A program made the translations under genes and the position numbers. Under the pieces are notes generated by a model. It was not told the origin of the DNA, ran no database searches, and was given only the letters and a program-made list of their open reading frames with translations. A DNA stretch of 64,000 nt from Mariprofundus aestuarium. GTDB taxonomy: Bacteria; Pseudomonadota; Zetaproteobacteria; Mariprofundales; Mariprofundaceae. Shown piece by piece: positions 40,596 to 48,927 of this stretch (position 1 is its first letter; every line of letters starts with the position of its first letter). Location of the stretch: assembly GCF_002795805.1 (NCBI RefSeq), contig NZ_CP018799.1, positions 737,001-801,000 of the forward strand. Reading direction: 5' to 3'.

Positions 40596-40958
40596 CTATC
40601 CAATCTTCAGATATGGATCAGTGAGTCTTTTGAAGAGGGCCACATTCAAGGCTGTTTTATCCTTATGAAAGTAAACGCCTATCCTGAAGCCTCCTCCCTC
40701 TTCTTTACTGTTCTCCGCCTCACTCCAGGCCACTGTCCCAAAGGTCTTGACCTCATCGTCACCATAGCGATAGCGAAGCGTCACCTTGCTCCCGGTGGTG
40801 ATGGGTTCACCAATGGAGAGGCCGGTTCCAAACGGTGAAATATTCACCAACTTCCAGACCTCAAATATTTGCTCGCCAAATAAAAGGGTAAGCTCACCTT
40901 TCGGCTGTAGATCAAGGTTAAAACAGTACCTGTCAGCACTCCGTCGCTCACTATTCAA
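40596..40958 (-). CDS. PilZ-like domain protein B
   Basis: This 120-residue paralog of the downstream protein shares LQPKGELTL, LVNISPFGTGL, LRYRYG and FGTVAW. I place the start at TTG 40958, seven bases after GGGAG; that mirrors the paralog (ERRS versus ERRN after the start). A longer frame reaches back to 41036 without a site. It is a probable small regulatory PilZ protein, perhaps with altered or lost c-di-GMP binding. Confidence 0.65.
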   Translation of the reverse strand: MNSERRSADRYCFNLDLQPKGELTLLFGEQIFEVWKLVNISPFGTGLSIGEPITTGSKVTLRYRYGDDEVKTFGTVAWSEAENSKEEGGGFRIGVYFHKDKTALNVALFKRLTDPYLKIG

Positions 40959-41149
40959 AACAGATCTCCCATCAATGACCGAAACACCAACGCATTTTTT
41001 CATATAACTACAGTAAACAGAAACATGCATATGCATTCCAAGAGCATAATCTACTTGGAACCTTTATCGATTATGTGACGGGGCTTTCATATTTTAATTA
41101 ATATTGAGTGTACGCGATTGGCTGGAACCGCTCATTTTAAGAATTGAAA

Positions 41150-41911
41150 TTAGCGGCTGAAAACCTTCTGCAGGATTTCGGTGGTACGCTTGGCTGGGTT
41201 TTTGCGGATCGCAGCCTCCTCTACAGCCATGTAGTGAAAGATACCCTGTAGTCCTAAGTCGAGCACATGCTGGGTGAGGTTGGCCTTTACATCCGGTACG
41301 AATGGCATGGTGGCGTATTCCCCCATAACAGAGTCGTAGGCCTGTACTGCGCCAGCCTCATTCAACGCCTGCTGCACGATGGGGCGCATCTCATCCGACA
41401 GTGGGCTGCTCATCTTGCCTTTGAAATATTGCGTGGCGGCATCGTTGGGACCGTTAAGGATGTTTTTAGCATCGGTGATGGTCATCGCCTTGATCGAGTC
41501 GCCGAAGATGCGCTTGGCTTTGGGGGTGGCGAGCTCTGCCGCCCGGTTCAGCTTTAATTCCAGATCTTCCATCATATAACCCATGCCGACTGCGTTGAGG
41601 GCTGACTTCACGGTTTGCATGTTCTCAGGCAGTGGGATATGAATCTTCGGATCACCATTAAAACCGTCGGTTCTGCTCAGTTGCCCGACCACCTGTTCGG
41701 AGCCGACACGCAGCGCGTCCTTAAGCCCTGCAACCATATCCGTGTTGGTCAGTGGGTTTGCTATCGCCGTTGTAGCGTCGCTGTCTTGAGTACTATTGTT
41801 GACCTCACCCAGAATGCCGCCGAGCTGATCCATCCAGCCGGCAGTGGCTGTTGTGGCGAACAGTAGTGTCGTGGCAAACAGGCCGGATTGAAGCATACGA
41901 AGTGGTGTCAT
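41150..41911 (-). CDS. DUF4197 exported protein
   Basis: This 253-residue protein has a signal peptide (cleavage near TATAG, 20-24) and a helical body typical of DUF4197. The motifs are GLKDALRVGSEQVV, IHIPLPENM, and the ending HYMAVEEAAIRKNPAKRTTEILQKVF-type region. Family members are periplasmic and of unknown function. The start at 41911 follows AGGAGG-like sequence. Confidence 0.85.
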   Translation of the reverse strand: MTPLRMLQSGLFATTLLFATTATAGWMDQLGGILGEVNNSTQDSDATTAIANPLTNTDMVAGLKDALRVGSEQVVGQLSRTDGFNGDPKIHIPLPENMQTVKSALNAVGMGYMMEDLELKLNRAAELATPKAKRIFGDSIKAMTITDAKNILNGPNDAATQYFKGKMSSPLSDEMRPIVQQALNEAGAVQAYDSVMGEYATMPFVPDVKANLTQHVLDLGLQGIFHYMAVEEAAIRKNPAKRTTEILQKVFSR

Positions 41912-41947
41912 GAAGTCCTCCTGATAGGAAGGTTTAAGCGTAGCGGA

Positions 41948-42337
41948 TCAGTCAGTGCGCAGCCATAGCCACAGAAGCAGTGCGAGTAGCAGCCAGAGCA
42001 GAACCACGACGGCTGCAGCGGTTCTGTTTTTCGGCATGGTGAATGGATCTTTGAGCGCCTTCTCCCGGCAGGCCTGCCAGACGGGATCTGGGATCAGGTG
42101 AATGGCAAGCCAGATGCCTGTAGGAACGATCAGCAGGTCATCGAGGTAACCGATGACGGGAATGAAATCGGGAATCAGGTCGATGGGACTGAGCGCATAG
42201 GCGACAACGGCTACAGCAATAGCAGCGGCAAGCCACGGTGTCTCGGGATGCTTGGCTGCAAGGTAGAGGGCCTGCAGGTTGGTTTTCAGCGTGGCTGCCC
42301 ACTGCCGAAGGCGATCTTTGACGTTACTCACCGCCAT
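41948..42337 (-). CDS. YkvA-family (DUF1232) membrane protein
   Basis: This protein of about 129 residues carries the DUF1232 core YALSPIDLIPDFIPVIGYLDD, in which SPIDLIPD is diagnostic. A second hydrophobic helix is at the C-terminus. Its start at 42337 lies inside the end of the YjbQ gene (14-base overlap), so translation is coupled. The function of the family is unknown. Confidence 0.85.
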   Translation of the reverse strand: MAVSNVKDRLRQWAATLKTNLQALYLAAKHPETPWLAAAIAVAVVAYALSPIDLIPDFIPVIGYLDDLLIVPTGIWLAIHLIPDPVWQACREKALKDPFTMPKNRTAAAVVVLLWLLLALLLWLWLRTD

Positions 42338-42737
42338 CTTCAATAATGGTGCAGACAATGGAGCGGGAGGAGCGCGGTCCATCGAACTCACAGAAGAAGA
42401 TATTCTGCCAGCGGGAGAGGCCGAGCAAACCGTCAATCAGAGGGATGGTTTCCGATGGACCGACGAGCCCGGATTTCAGGTGCGAATCGCCATTGCCATC
42501 CTGCTTGTCGTGTTGCCATACTCCCTTTGGGATAAGCCTCTGCAGCAGGTGGACCACATCGGTTTGCACACTCTGATCCCAGTTCTCCTGAATCATGATG
42601 GCGCATGTTGCCCCCTGTGCATAGACGCTAACAATGCCGTTGCGGATGCCGGACTCATGCACGATGCGATTAATCTCATGGGTGATATCAACCAGCTCTT
42701 CACGGCTGCCGGTGGAAATTTGAATCGTCTGACGCAT
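42324..42737 (-). CDS. YjbQ/UPF0047-family protein
   Basis: This 137-residue protein belongs to the YjbQ family, sometimes called secondary thiamine-phosphate synthase. Seen are GIVSVYAQGATCAIMIQEN, HLKSGLVGPSE with its histidine, and WQNIFFCEFDGPRSSR near the C-terminus. It is the middle gene of a three-gene run with a small membrane protein and YkvA. The start is taken as the ATG at 42737. Confidence 0.88.
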   Translation of the reverse strand: MRQTIQISTGSREELVDITHEINRIVHESGIRNGIVSVYAQGATCAIMIQENWDQSVQTDVVHLLQRLIPKGVWQHDKQDGNGDSHLKSGLVGPSETIPLIDGLLGLSRWQNIFFCEFDGPRSSRSIVCTIIEDGGE

Positions 42738-42747
42738 GGCGATGAGC

Positions 42748-42993
42748 TTACGGGGCAACAATCAGCAAGGCAAAGTAGGGGACGATGCTGAATACGAAGA
42801 TGCAGACTTTGTAGAAAGCCATGCCTGTATAGTGTATCGCATCGAAACGCTCATCCGAGAGTTTGAACCAGCGGGTATGCATGGAGTAGATGAAGCTGCG
42901 GGCGAAGATGAAGAAGGCAACCCACCAGAGCAGCAACCCCATATGGATAACTGCGGACCAGAAAAGGAGATCACGAAGCATTTCAACTGTCAT
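42748..42993 (-). CDS. Small membrane protein (DUF6868-like)
   Basis: This 81-residue protein has two membrane helices (about 8-32 and 57-79) joined by a polar loop (TRWFKLSDERFDAIHY). That layout resembles small DUF6868 proteins. A perfect GGAGG precedes the ATG at 42993. It is first in the run leading to the YjbQ and YkvA genes. Confidence 0.7.
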   Translation of the reverse strand: MTVEMLRDLLFWSAVIHMGLLLWWVAFFIFARSFIYSMHTRWFKLSDERFDAIHYTGMAFYKVCIFVFSIVPYFALLIVAP

Positions 42994-43092
42994 GGGAGCA
43001 CCTCCGTTGTGAACAACCTTCTTTATTATTATAGTCTATCATTCTATGTCTGTTTTATTCTCTCCAGTAACTGCCCGGACGGGCCTGCTATC

Positions 43093-43911
43093 ATGACAGT
43101 GTTGTCCCTGTTTCCGACCGGAGGGGAGGAGCGACCCCTTGAAGGCCTCTATCTCGGACTGAATCTGCATCGACAGGCTGAGGACGGTGACCTGCTGATC
43201 TACTCGAACTACATCAGTAGTTTAGACGGACGCATCTCACTGACCCTTGATCATTCGGGTGAGTCCCAGGTGCCAGAAGCTATTATCAACGGGCGCGACT
43301 GGCGGCTCTATCAGGAGTTGGCGGCACAAAGTGATGTGATGATCACCTCGGCTCGCTACTTCAGGCAGCTTGCTAAAGGCCAGGCTCAGGATCTGTTGCC
43401 GGTGGGGCAGGAGCCGGCATATGCAGACCTGAACGGCTGGCGAGAGTCAGAGGGGCTTAAGGCGCAGCCCGATGTGGTTATCATCTCCAACAGTCTCGAT
43501 ATTCCTGTGGGCTCACTAGCAGTGCTCAAGGGGCGGCGAATCCTTATTTTCACTGGAAAACATGCTGAGGCTTCGAAGGTGGACCGGCTTGAGGCTGCCG
43601 GGGCTGAACTGTTTGTGATGGATGGCCCCGAGGTATCCGGCGCGGCACTGAAAGCAGTTTTGATCGCTTTGGGCTACCGCAGCGCCTACATGATAGCCGG
43701 CCCCCTGGTGCATCGCACCCTGATTGCCGACCGGGTACTTAACCTTCTGTTTCTCACAACCCGTTTAAGGTTGATTGGCGGCGCAGGTTTTGACACCATT
43801 CTTGGTGGGGATATCGGGGGGGCTGTGGAGATGCATCTGCGCTCACTCTATCTGGATCGGAATGCCTCAAATGCACAGTTTTTTGCGCAGTATGCATTGC
43901 AACAGGGGTAA
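43093..43911 (+). CDS. RibD C-terminal/dihydrofolate-reductase-like protein
   Basis: This 272-residue protein resembles the pyrimidine-reductase (RibD_C) fold. It has SNYISSLDGRISL near 38-50, a central ARYFRQLAKG segment and a glycine-rich LRLIGGAGFDTILGG end. It lacks the deaminase half of RibD. It may be a stand-alone reductase using NADPH on a pterin- or riboflavin-like compound. The start is the ATG at 43093; an open frame further upstream has no coding signal. The PAS protein gene follows after 12 bases. Confidence 0.7.
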   Translation: MTVLSLFPTGGEERPLEGLYLGLNLHRQAEDGDLLIYSNYISSLDGRISLTLDHSGESQVPEAIINGRDWRLYQELAAQSDVMITSARYFRQLAKGQAQDLLPVGQEPAYADLNGWRESEGLKAQPDVVIISNSLDIPVGSLAVLKGRRILIFTGKHAEASKVDRLEAAGAELFVMDGPEVSGAALKAVLIALGYRSAYMIAGPLVHRTLIADRVLNLLFLTTRLRLIGGAGFDTILGGDIGGAVEMHLRSLYLDRNASNAQFFAQYALQQG

Positions 43912-43923
43912 CAGAGGTTCATA

Positions 43924-44586
43924 TTGCCAAAACCGGGCCATGGAAGGCCCGTTCAGCCTGTCGACTGGCAGGCCTGGCTTGGAGGGTTGATGCTGCAACG
44001 GATAGGCTTTAGTGGGTTGGGGATTCTTATGGCGGTGCTGTTCTGGCCCGCTGAGGCACTGCTCCATGTTTTTCTGTTCGGCGATGAAAGTTTTCTCGAT
44101 AACCTGCTTAGTGCTGATCCGGATGAAATATGGATGAGGGTTCTGATTTCCGCAGTACTGATCGGGTTCGGTTTCTTTGCACAGCGCGGTTTTGTTCAGG
44201 AGCATCGACTGCGGGAGGAGTTGCAGAAAAAGGGTGAGCGCCTGCAGGAGATTATCGATCGCAGTTACGATGCCTATGTCAGTGCAGATGCAAACGGAAC
44301 CATTATTGAGTGGAACCGCAGTGCCGAAATCCTGTTCGGCTGGCCAAGACACAAGGTCATTGGTGAGCCGCTCGACACGATCGTTCCTGAACGGCTGCGC
44401 GAGGATCATCACCGTGGATTTCAGCACTACAAAGCTACCAATATTGGCCCAATCCTTTACAAACCAATGCGGACTATGGGGCTGCATCGCGACGGTTTTG
44501 AGTTCGCTATCGAGATGGTGATTACCCCGCTCAATACGGAGGGTGCACTGGAGTTTTTCGCATTCATCCGCGAACAGAGTGACTGA
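43924..44586 (+). CDS. Membrane-bound PAS-domain protein
   Basis: This 220-residue protein has two hydrophobic helices (about 28-52 and 70-88) and a short coiled segment. A single PAS domain follows (about 105-215) with SADANGTIIEWNRSAEILFGW and the C-terminal MVITPLNT strand. No kinase, cyclase or methyl-accepting output is present. The start is TTG at 43924 after AGAGGTTCATA. It is probably a small sensory adaptor. Confidence 0.75.
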   Translation: MPKPGHGRPVQPVDWQAWLGGLMLQRIGFSGLGILMAVLFWPAEALLHVFLFGDESFLDNLLSADPDEIWMRVLISAVLIGFGFFAQRGFVQEHRLREELQKKGERLQEIIDRSYDAYVSADANGTIIEWNRSAEILFGWPRHKVIGEPLDTIVPERLREDHHRGFQHYKATNIGPILYKPMRTMGLHRDGFEFAIEMVITPLNTEGALEFFAFIREQSD

Positions 44587-44630
44587 TTCCTCCATAGCCT
44601 CGTTGTTTTATTCTTCTCAGGAGCATGCAG

Positions 44631-44975
44631 ATGTGTGATCTCTACGGCATACCCAATTGCGACACCATGAAAAAGGCACGCCGGTGGCTGGATGCACATG
44701 CTGTGGCCTACAGGTTTCATGATTATAAAAAAGAGGGTATTGATGCCGAGCTGCTTGCAGTGTGGGTTGAAATGGTTGGCTGGGAGGTGCTGCTCAACAG
44801 GCGAGGCCTGACCTGGAGAAAATTGCCGGATGAGGATAAGTTGGATATTGATCAAGCGCGAGCCATCGAACTGATGACAGTTAACCCCTCAATGATCAAA
44901 CGCCCGGTTCTGATGACAGGCGGGCGCGTCGAGGTGGGTTTCTCTGAGCAGGCTTACGCCGAACTGTTCGCTTGA
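44631..44975 (+). CDS. ArsC/Spx-family (YffB-like) thioredoxin-fold protein
   Basis: This 114-residue protein carries the redox cysteine in YGIPNCDTMKKARRWL (Cys10) and a conserved RPVLMTGG near 91-98. Both are standard for the ArsC-like YffB group, which act as glutathione- or thiol-dependent reductases of unsettled substrate. The start at 44631 is seven bases after AGGAG. Its stop overlaps the start of the hydrolase gene that follows. Confidence 0.85.
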   Translation: MCDLYGIPNCDTMKKARRWLDAHAVAYRFHDYKKEGIDAELLAVWVEMVGWEVLLNRRGLTWRKLPDEDKLDIDQARAIELMTVNPSMIKRPVLMTGGRVEVGFSEQAYAELFA

Positions 44976-45595
44976 GTCAGCATCAGAAGGTCACTATTCC
45001 GGGGCCTGCAGGGGGACTGCAGGGACTCTATCATGCCGGTGAGGAAGAGAAGCCTGCGGTGGTAATCTGCCATCCGCATCCGCAATTCGGCGGCACGATG
45101 CGCAACAAGGTGGTCTACTGGATGGGGCGTGCTTTTGAGGAGAAGGGATGCTCTGTGCTGCGTTTCAACTATCGCGGTGTGGACGAATCTGAAGGGCAGT
45201 GGGATGAGGGCAGGGGTGAGGCCGATGATGCAAGGGCGGTGCTGGAGTGGATGCACCAGATGCACCCATATGATCCGCTATGGCTGGCCGGGTTCTCGTT
45301 CGGTTGTTATGCAGGGCTGCAGGCAGCCAGAACGGATAGCCGGGTATCACACATGTTTGCCGTGGCCCCAGCTGTGAACCTCTGGCCCTTTGCATTCATG
45401 CGCGGCGAAACAAGGCCGATAACGGTTATCTCCGGAACCGAGGACGAGATTGTTCCATTTACCAGGGTACGATCCAGCGTGAAAGAGAAGCCGCATATCC
45501 ATTTCCATGCCATTGAAGGGGCAGGCCACTTCTTTCCCAATCACATGGAGCAGATGGCCAGCGCGTTGCTGAAGGATGTTTTTGGCAGCCAGTAG
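44972..45595 (+). CDS. Alpha/beta hydrolase (HPHP...FGGTM type)
   Basis: This 207-residue serine hydrolase shows the oxyanion-side CHPHPQFGGTMRNKVV block, the nucleophile elbow GFSFGCYAG (Ser near 109), an acid in GTEDEIVPF and a histidine in GAGHFFPNH. It starts at TTG 44972 in a TTGA overlap with the ArsC-like gene. The substrate is unknown; family members are often called dienelactone-hydrolase-like. Confidence 0.85.
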   Translation: MSQHQKVTIPGPAGGLQGLYHAGEEEKPAVVICHPHPQFGGTMRNKVVYWMGRAFEEKGCSVLRFNYRGVDESEGQWDEGRGEADDARAVLEWMHQMHPYDPLWLAGFSFGCYAGLQAARTDSRVSHMFAVAPAVNLWPFAFMRGETRPITVISGTEDEIVPFTRVRSSVKEKPHIHFHAIEGAGHFFPNHMEQMASALLKDVFGSQ

Positions 45596-45603
45596 TTCGC
45601 GGC

Positions 45604-47058
45604 TTATTTTACGTTTTTGATTAATGTGCCGGGCGCAGGCTTTTCATCGATGCCCATGCCATTAAGCGCAGCCAGCCTGTTGGCGGTAAATCGGCCAAGA
45701 ATATTGTTTCTTTGCGCAGCCAGTTTTTGCCATGAGTCTCCTGCCTGCCATTTGTACAGCGTGATGCGCGGAATATCACCGTCCCGGACTTTGTCATAGC
45801 TACGGAAGCTGTTGGCAATCTGGCTGAACTGGCTGACATATTTGTTGAACTGATCACGATGGCTCCACATGGTGAGCATGTAAGCCTTTCTACCATCAAG
45901 AAAGACATGGGCGTCGATCATGGCTTCACTGACATTGGGGGCAGACTGCCTGACCTGACCATGCGCATAAGGCATGCCACTGCGCACACCACTCTCCAGC
46001 TTGAGAATGTGCCTGTCGGTAAACATCTTTTTAACAACTTCTTCGGCACTCATCCGTTTCTGCATTTCGTTCATGGTGAGCATAAAATAGACCTTCTGCT
46101 GTCTGACGCGTGCCGTCAGTGCCTGCGGTGAGTTGGTAATCACCCACTCTTTCGGAAAGGCAAGCTGAATGCCCAGCTCAGGATGCAGGAACCGGCGACC
46201 GACAACGGCGCCCTGTTCAGCACTGTCACCATAAGCATAGCCATCAATTGCTGCCAGTAAGGCTTCCCTGTTGACCATGCCTGAGCGTCTCTGGAGTGCT
46301 GTAGCCTTGGCAATAGCTTCTTCGATTCGCTTGGATGTTTCCGGGTGAGAGGCGAAAGCACCGTGGTATTTCTCGACCTTCTCACCGGCGTCTATCCTCT
46401 CTTTCGTGTCAATATCATCCAGTCGCTTCAATGTTTTCAGAATGCCGATGGTTGCGCTGGGGTCATAGCCAGCCTGTGTCAGATAGCGGATGGAGAGCTC
46501 ATCTGATTGCAGTTCCGCATCGCGACCGTAACCCTTCAAAATAGCTGTGGCCATGACATCGCCGAGCATGCCTGCAGCCTGTGGGATGGGTATAAAGATC
46601 GAGGTGATAGCCATGCCTGTCTGATAGGCGCGGGCCTTGGATATCTGCTGTACGGAATGGCGTGCTGTGACGTGGCCCGCCTCGTGGCCGAGTACAGCGG
46701 CCAGCTCCGCTTCATTGTTCATGTGGTTGACCAGGCCACGATGTATACAGATATAACCGCCGGGCAGAGCGAATGCATTGATGGTGTCGTCATCAACGAC
46801 ATAGAAACGGAAAAAGAGATCCTTGCGATCGGCCGTGGCTGCAACCCTCTGTCCGACTGAGTCGACATAGCGTGCCAGTGGATCATCCTCGGGCAGCAGG
46901 ACGATGCTCTTGCTCATCTCGGCAAACACCTGTTTGCCGATCGCCAGCTCCTCCTCCTCCGAGATCATGACGAAATCCTGCTTGCCTGTGGCAGGGTTTG
47001 TGGCGCAGCCGGAGAGCAGGATTATTAGAGAAATCAGAACTATATAAGGAAATTTCAC
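45604..47058 (-). CDS. M48 metalloprotease lipoprotein with LysM-like C-terminus
   Basis: This 484-residue protein has a lipoprotein signal peptide (ILLSGCATN), so it is likely an outer-membrane lipoprotein. The M48 zinc protease motif HEAGH lies near 140, followed by the downstream DELSIRY glutamate. The last 50 residues (YKWQAGDSWQKLA) resemble a LysM domain. BepA/YfgC-like envelope quality control is a fair guess. The start is GTG at 47058, seven bases after GGAGG; a longer frame upstream overlaps the nuclease gene and is unlikely. Confidence 0.88.
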   Translation of the reverse strand: MKFPYIVLISLIILLSGCATNPATGKQDFVMISEEEELAIGKQVFAEMSKSIVLLPEDDPLARYVDSVGQRVAATADRKDLFFRFYVVDDDTINAFALPGGYICIHRGLVNHMNNEAELAAVLGHEAGHVTARHSVQQISKARAYQTGMAITSIFIPIPQAAGMLGDVMATAILKGYGRDAELQSDELSIRYLTQAGYDPSATIGILKTLKRLDDIDTKERIDAGEKVEKYHGAFASHPETSKRIEEAIAKATALQRRSGMVNREALLAAIDGYAYGDSAEQGAVVGRRFLHPELGIQLAFPKEWVITNSPQALTARVRQQKVYFMLTMNEMQKRMSAEEVVKKMFTDRHILKLESGVRSGMPYAHGQVRQSAPNVSEAMIDAHVFLDGRKAYMLTMWSHRDQFNKYVSQFSQIANSFRSYDKVRDGDIPRITLYKWQAGDSWQKLAAQRNNILGRFTANRLAALNGMGIDEKPAPGTLIKNVK

Positions 47059-47110
47059 GCATGAACCTCCGGTTTCGAGAAAGCCTGTAAAGAGCAGGAC
47101 AGGCGCCAGT

Positions 47111-47857
47111 TTATTCCAGATCGTATGGCGAGTGCAATGCGAGAAAAAGCCCTCCCTTTGTGGATGTCCTGATTCGGCCGCGCACAACCACGCTTTGACC
47201 ATGCTGAGGAAGTTGCGATGCATGGAACCACTTCCGGGCGCTGCGCGGGATGGTCACGGTCAGTTTTCCCAGCTGGAATCGCCATGGCCCATCTGCCTTG
47301 ATCTCTCCACGAACCAGCCGGAACTGGCCGATATGCCGGGCTGTGACACTGCCGGCTTCCAGTACCCGGAAGGGTTCGGCATTCCAGATGCCGCGTCTGG
47401 CCATGCGGGCTTCTGCCTCGGCTATTAAAAGCCTGTTTGCCCACTGGAAGTTCGGGGCAAAGGTGTAAGCCAGTGCCAGCCCCTCTTGTACCAGCTGCTC
47501 ATTGATCCAGCTGCCATCCCTTAAATAGAGCTGTGCGAGGGTGCGTCCGTAATCATCTTTGTTGTCCCGGTCCAGCTGCAGGCGGATCATTTTTCCCGCT
47601 ATCAGTTGTTCAAGCCTTCTTTTTGCTTCTGTACCAAAGGGTTGTCCCGGCTCTTTGTCATGCGCCACCTCCGGCGTGTTGATGCCGAGCAGGCGCACCT
47701 TTTCACCTGCAGTGGTGCGGAAGGTGTCACCGTCAAATACCTTGCCTGCATGTACCCAGCGGGAGTGACCAACAACGGATAGGGTTCCAGCCTGCGCCCC
47801 GCTGACTGTAAGCAGCAGCAGGGCGGCTAGTGCGAGATTAACCGTTTTTCGTGACAA
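47111..47857 (-). CDS. Exported staphylococcal-nuclease-like thermonuclease
   Basis: This 248-residue protein has a signal peptide (about 1-23). The SNase domain shows KVFDGDTFR, the catalytic arginine and glutamate in VRLLGINTPEV, and the second arginine in DYGRTLA. A further 100-residue C-terminal segment may be an OB-like domain. The start is TTG at 47857, within the end of pyrD (20-base overlap). It probably degrades nucleic acid outside the cytoplasm. Confidence 0.85.
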   Translation of the reverse strand: MSRKTVNLALAALLLLTVSGAQAGTLSVVGHSRWVHAGKVFDGDTFRTTAGEKVRLLGINTPEVAHDKEPGQPFGTEAKRRLEQLIAGKMIRLQLDRDNKDDYGRTLAQLYLRDGSWINEQLVQEGLALAYTFAPNFQWANRLLIAEAEARMARRGIWNAEPFRVLEAGSVTARHIGQFRLVRGEIKADGPWRFQLGKLTVTIPRSARKWFHASQLPQHGQSVVVRGRIRTSTKGGLFLALHSPYDLE

Positions 47858-48779
47858 GGGTACCGACGAGCTCCGAATAGGAGCTCAGTTCATGGCGCTT
47901 GAGGTAATCGGAGAGGCCATCGAGAAGTTTGCCGCACATCAGTGGATCATAGAACAGCCCTGTACCGATACCGATGGCATCGGAGCCGACAACGGCAAAT
48001 TCAATGGCATCTTTGGCATTGGTGATACCGCCCTGGCCGAGAATCGGAACATTGTGTCTGGCTGCAATGGCCCGCGTCTGGTGAATCTTCCACAGTGCCA
48101 CCGGTTTGATACATGGCCCTGAAAGACCCCCTGATATGTTATCGATGATTGGTGTGCGACGTTCGATATCAACAGCCATGCCGACCAGTGTATTGATCAC
48201 AGAGAGGCCATCACTGCCCGCCTCGATAACCAGTCGTGCTGTTTCAGCAATATCCGCGCTGTTGGGGGATAGCTTTGTAATCAGCGGCTTTTTCGTCATT
48301 GGGCGCATCGCCTCAACTACGCGGGCCGCCATGCGGGGATCGTTGCCGAAATGAACGCCTCCAGCCTTCACATTGGGGCAGGAGATATTGATCTCGATTG
48401 CCGTGACCGGAGAGTCATCAAAGATGCGAGCCACCTCGGCATACTCCTCAGGGGAGGTGCCGTTGGCGTTGGCCCAGAACTGGGTCTCATCATGCGGAAG
48501 GTCAGGCAGGATGTTCTCCACCACGTAGCGGGCACCCGGGTTCTGCAGGCCGATTGCATTGAGCATCCCGGAAGGTGTTTCATAAACGCGGTGCGGGTTG
48601 TTGCCCATGCGTGGCTCAACCGTTGTACCCTTGAGGATGACAGCACCGATGTTGCGGTTGTCCCACCCCTCAACACGAGTGTACTCATCGCCGAAGCCCA
48701 CGCAGCCGGAGAGCAGGACAAGCGGGGTTTGAAGTGTAAGGCCGGCAAATGAAGCGGAAAGATCAGGTGAATTCGACAT
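47838..48779 (-). CDS. pyrD: Dihydroorotate dehydrogenase, class 1
   Basis: This 313-residue enzyme makes orotate in pyrimidine synthesis. It has the class 1 catalytic cysteine in INISCPNVKAGG and the FMN-binding PILGQGGITNAKDAIEF. The first part resembles class 1B, which normally pairs with the Fe-S/FAD subunit PyrK; no pyrK is in this window. The nuclease gene overlaps its 3' end. Confidence 0.93.
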   Translation of the reverse strand: MSNSPDLSASFAGLTLQTPLVLLSGCVGFGDEYTRVEGWDNRNIGAVILKGTTVEPRMGNNPHRVYETPSGMLNAIGLQNPGARYVVENILPDLPHDETQFWANANGTSPEEYAEVARIFDDSPVTAIEINISCPNVKAGGVHFGNDPRMAARVVEAMRPMTKKPLITKLSPNSADIAETARLVIEAGSDGLSVINTLVGMAVDIERRTPIIDNISGGLSGPCIKPVALWKIHQTRAIAARHNVPILGQGGITNAKDAIEFAVVGSDAIGIGTGLFYDPLMCGKLLDGLSDYLKRHELSSYSELVGTLVTKNG

Positions 48780-48927
48780 AGGGCAATGATAACCGGATCG
48801 TCCGTTTGCGCCTACACCGTTTTTATGCTTGGCTTGTTTGTGATGCTTCCCATAGAATTGTTATAGACAGGTGATAATGATACGCATCTAATTTGTCGGA
48901 TAGAAATGCGGCTATAAAGGGTTATCA

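Noticed and set aside
42736-43092. N-terminal extension of the RibD-like protein
   Set aside because: It is the antisense of the small DUF6868-like gene and low-complexity by eye; the ATG at 43093 begins the recognisable protein.
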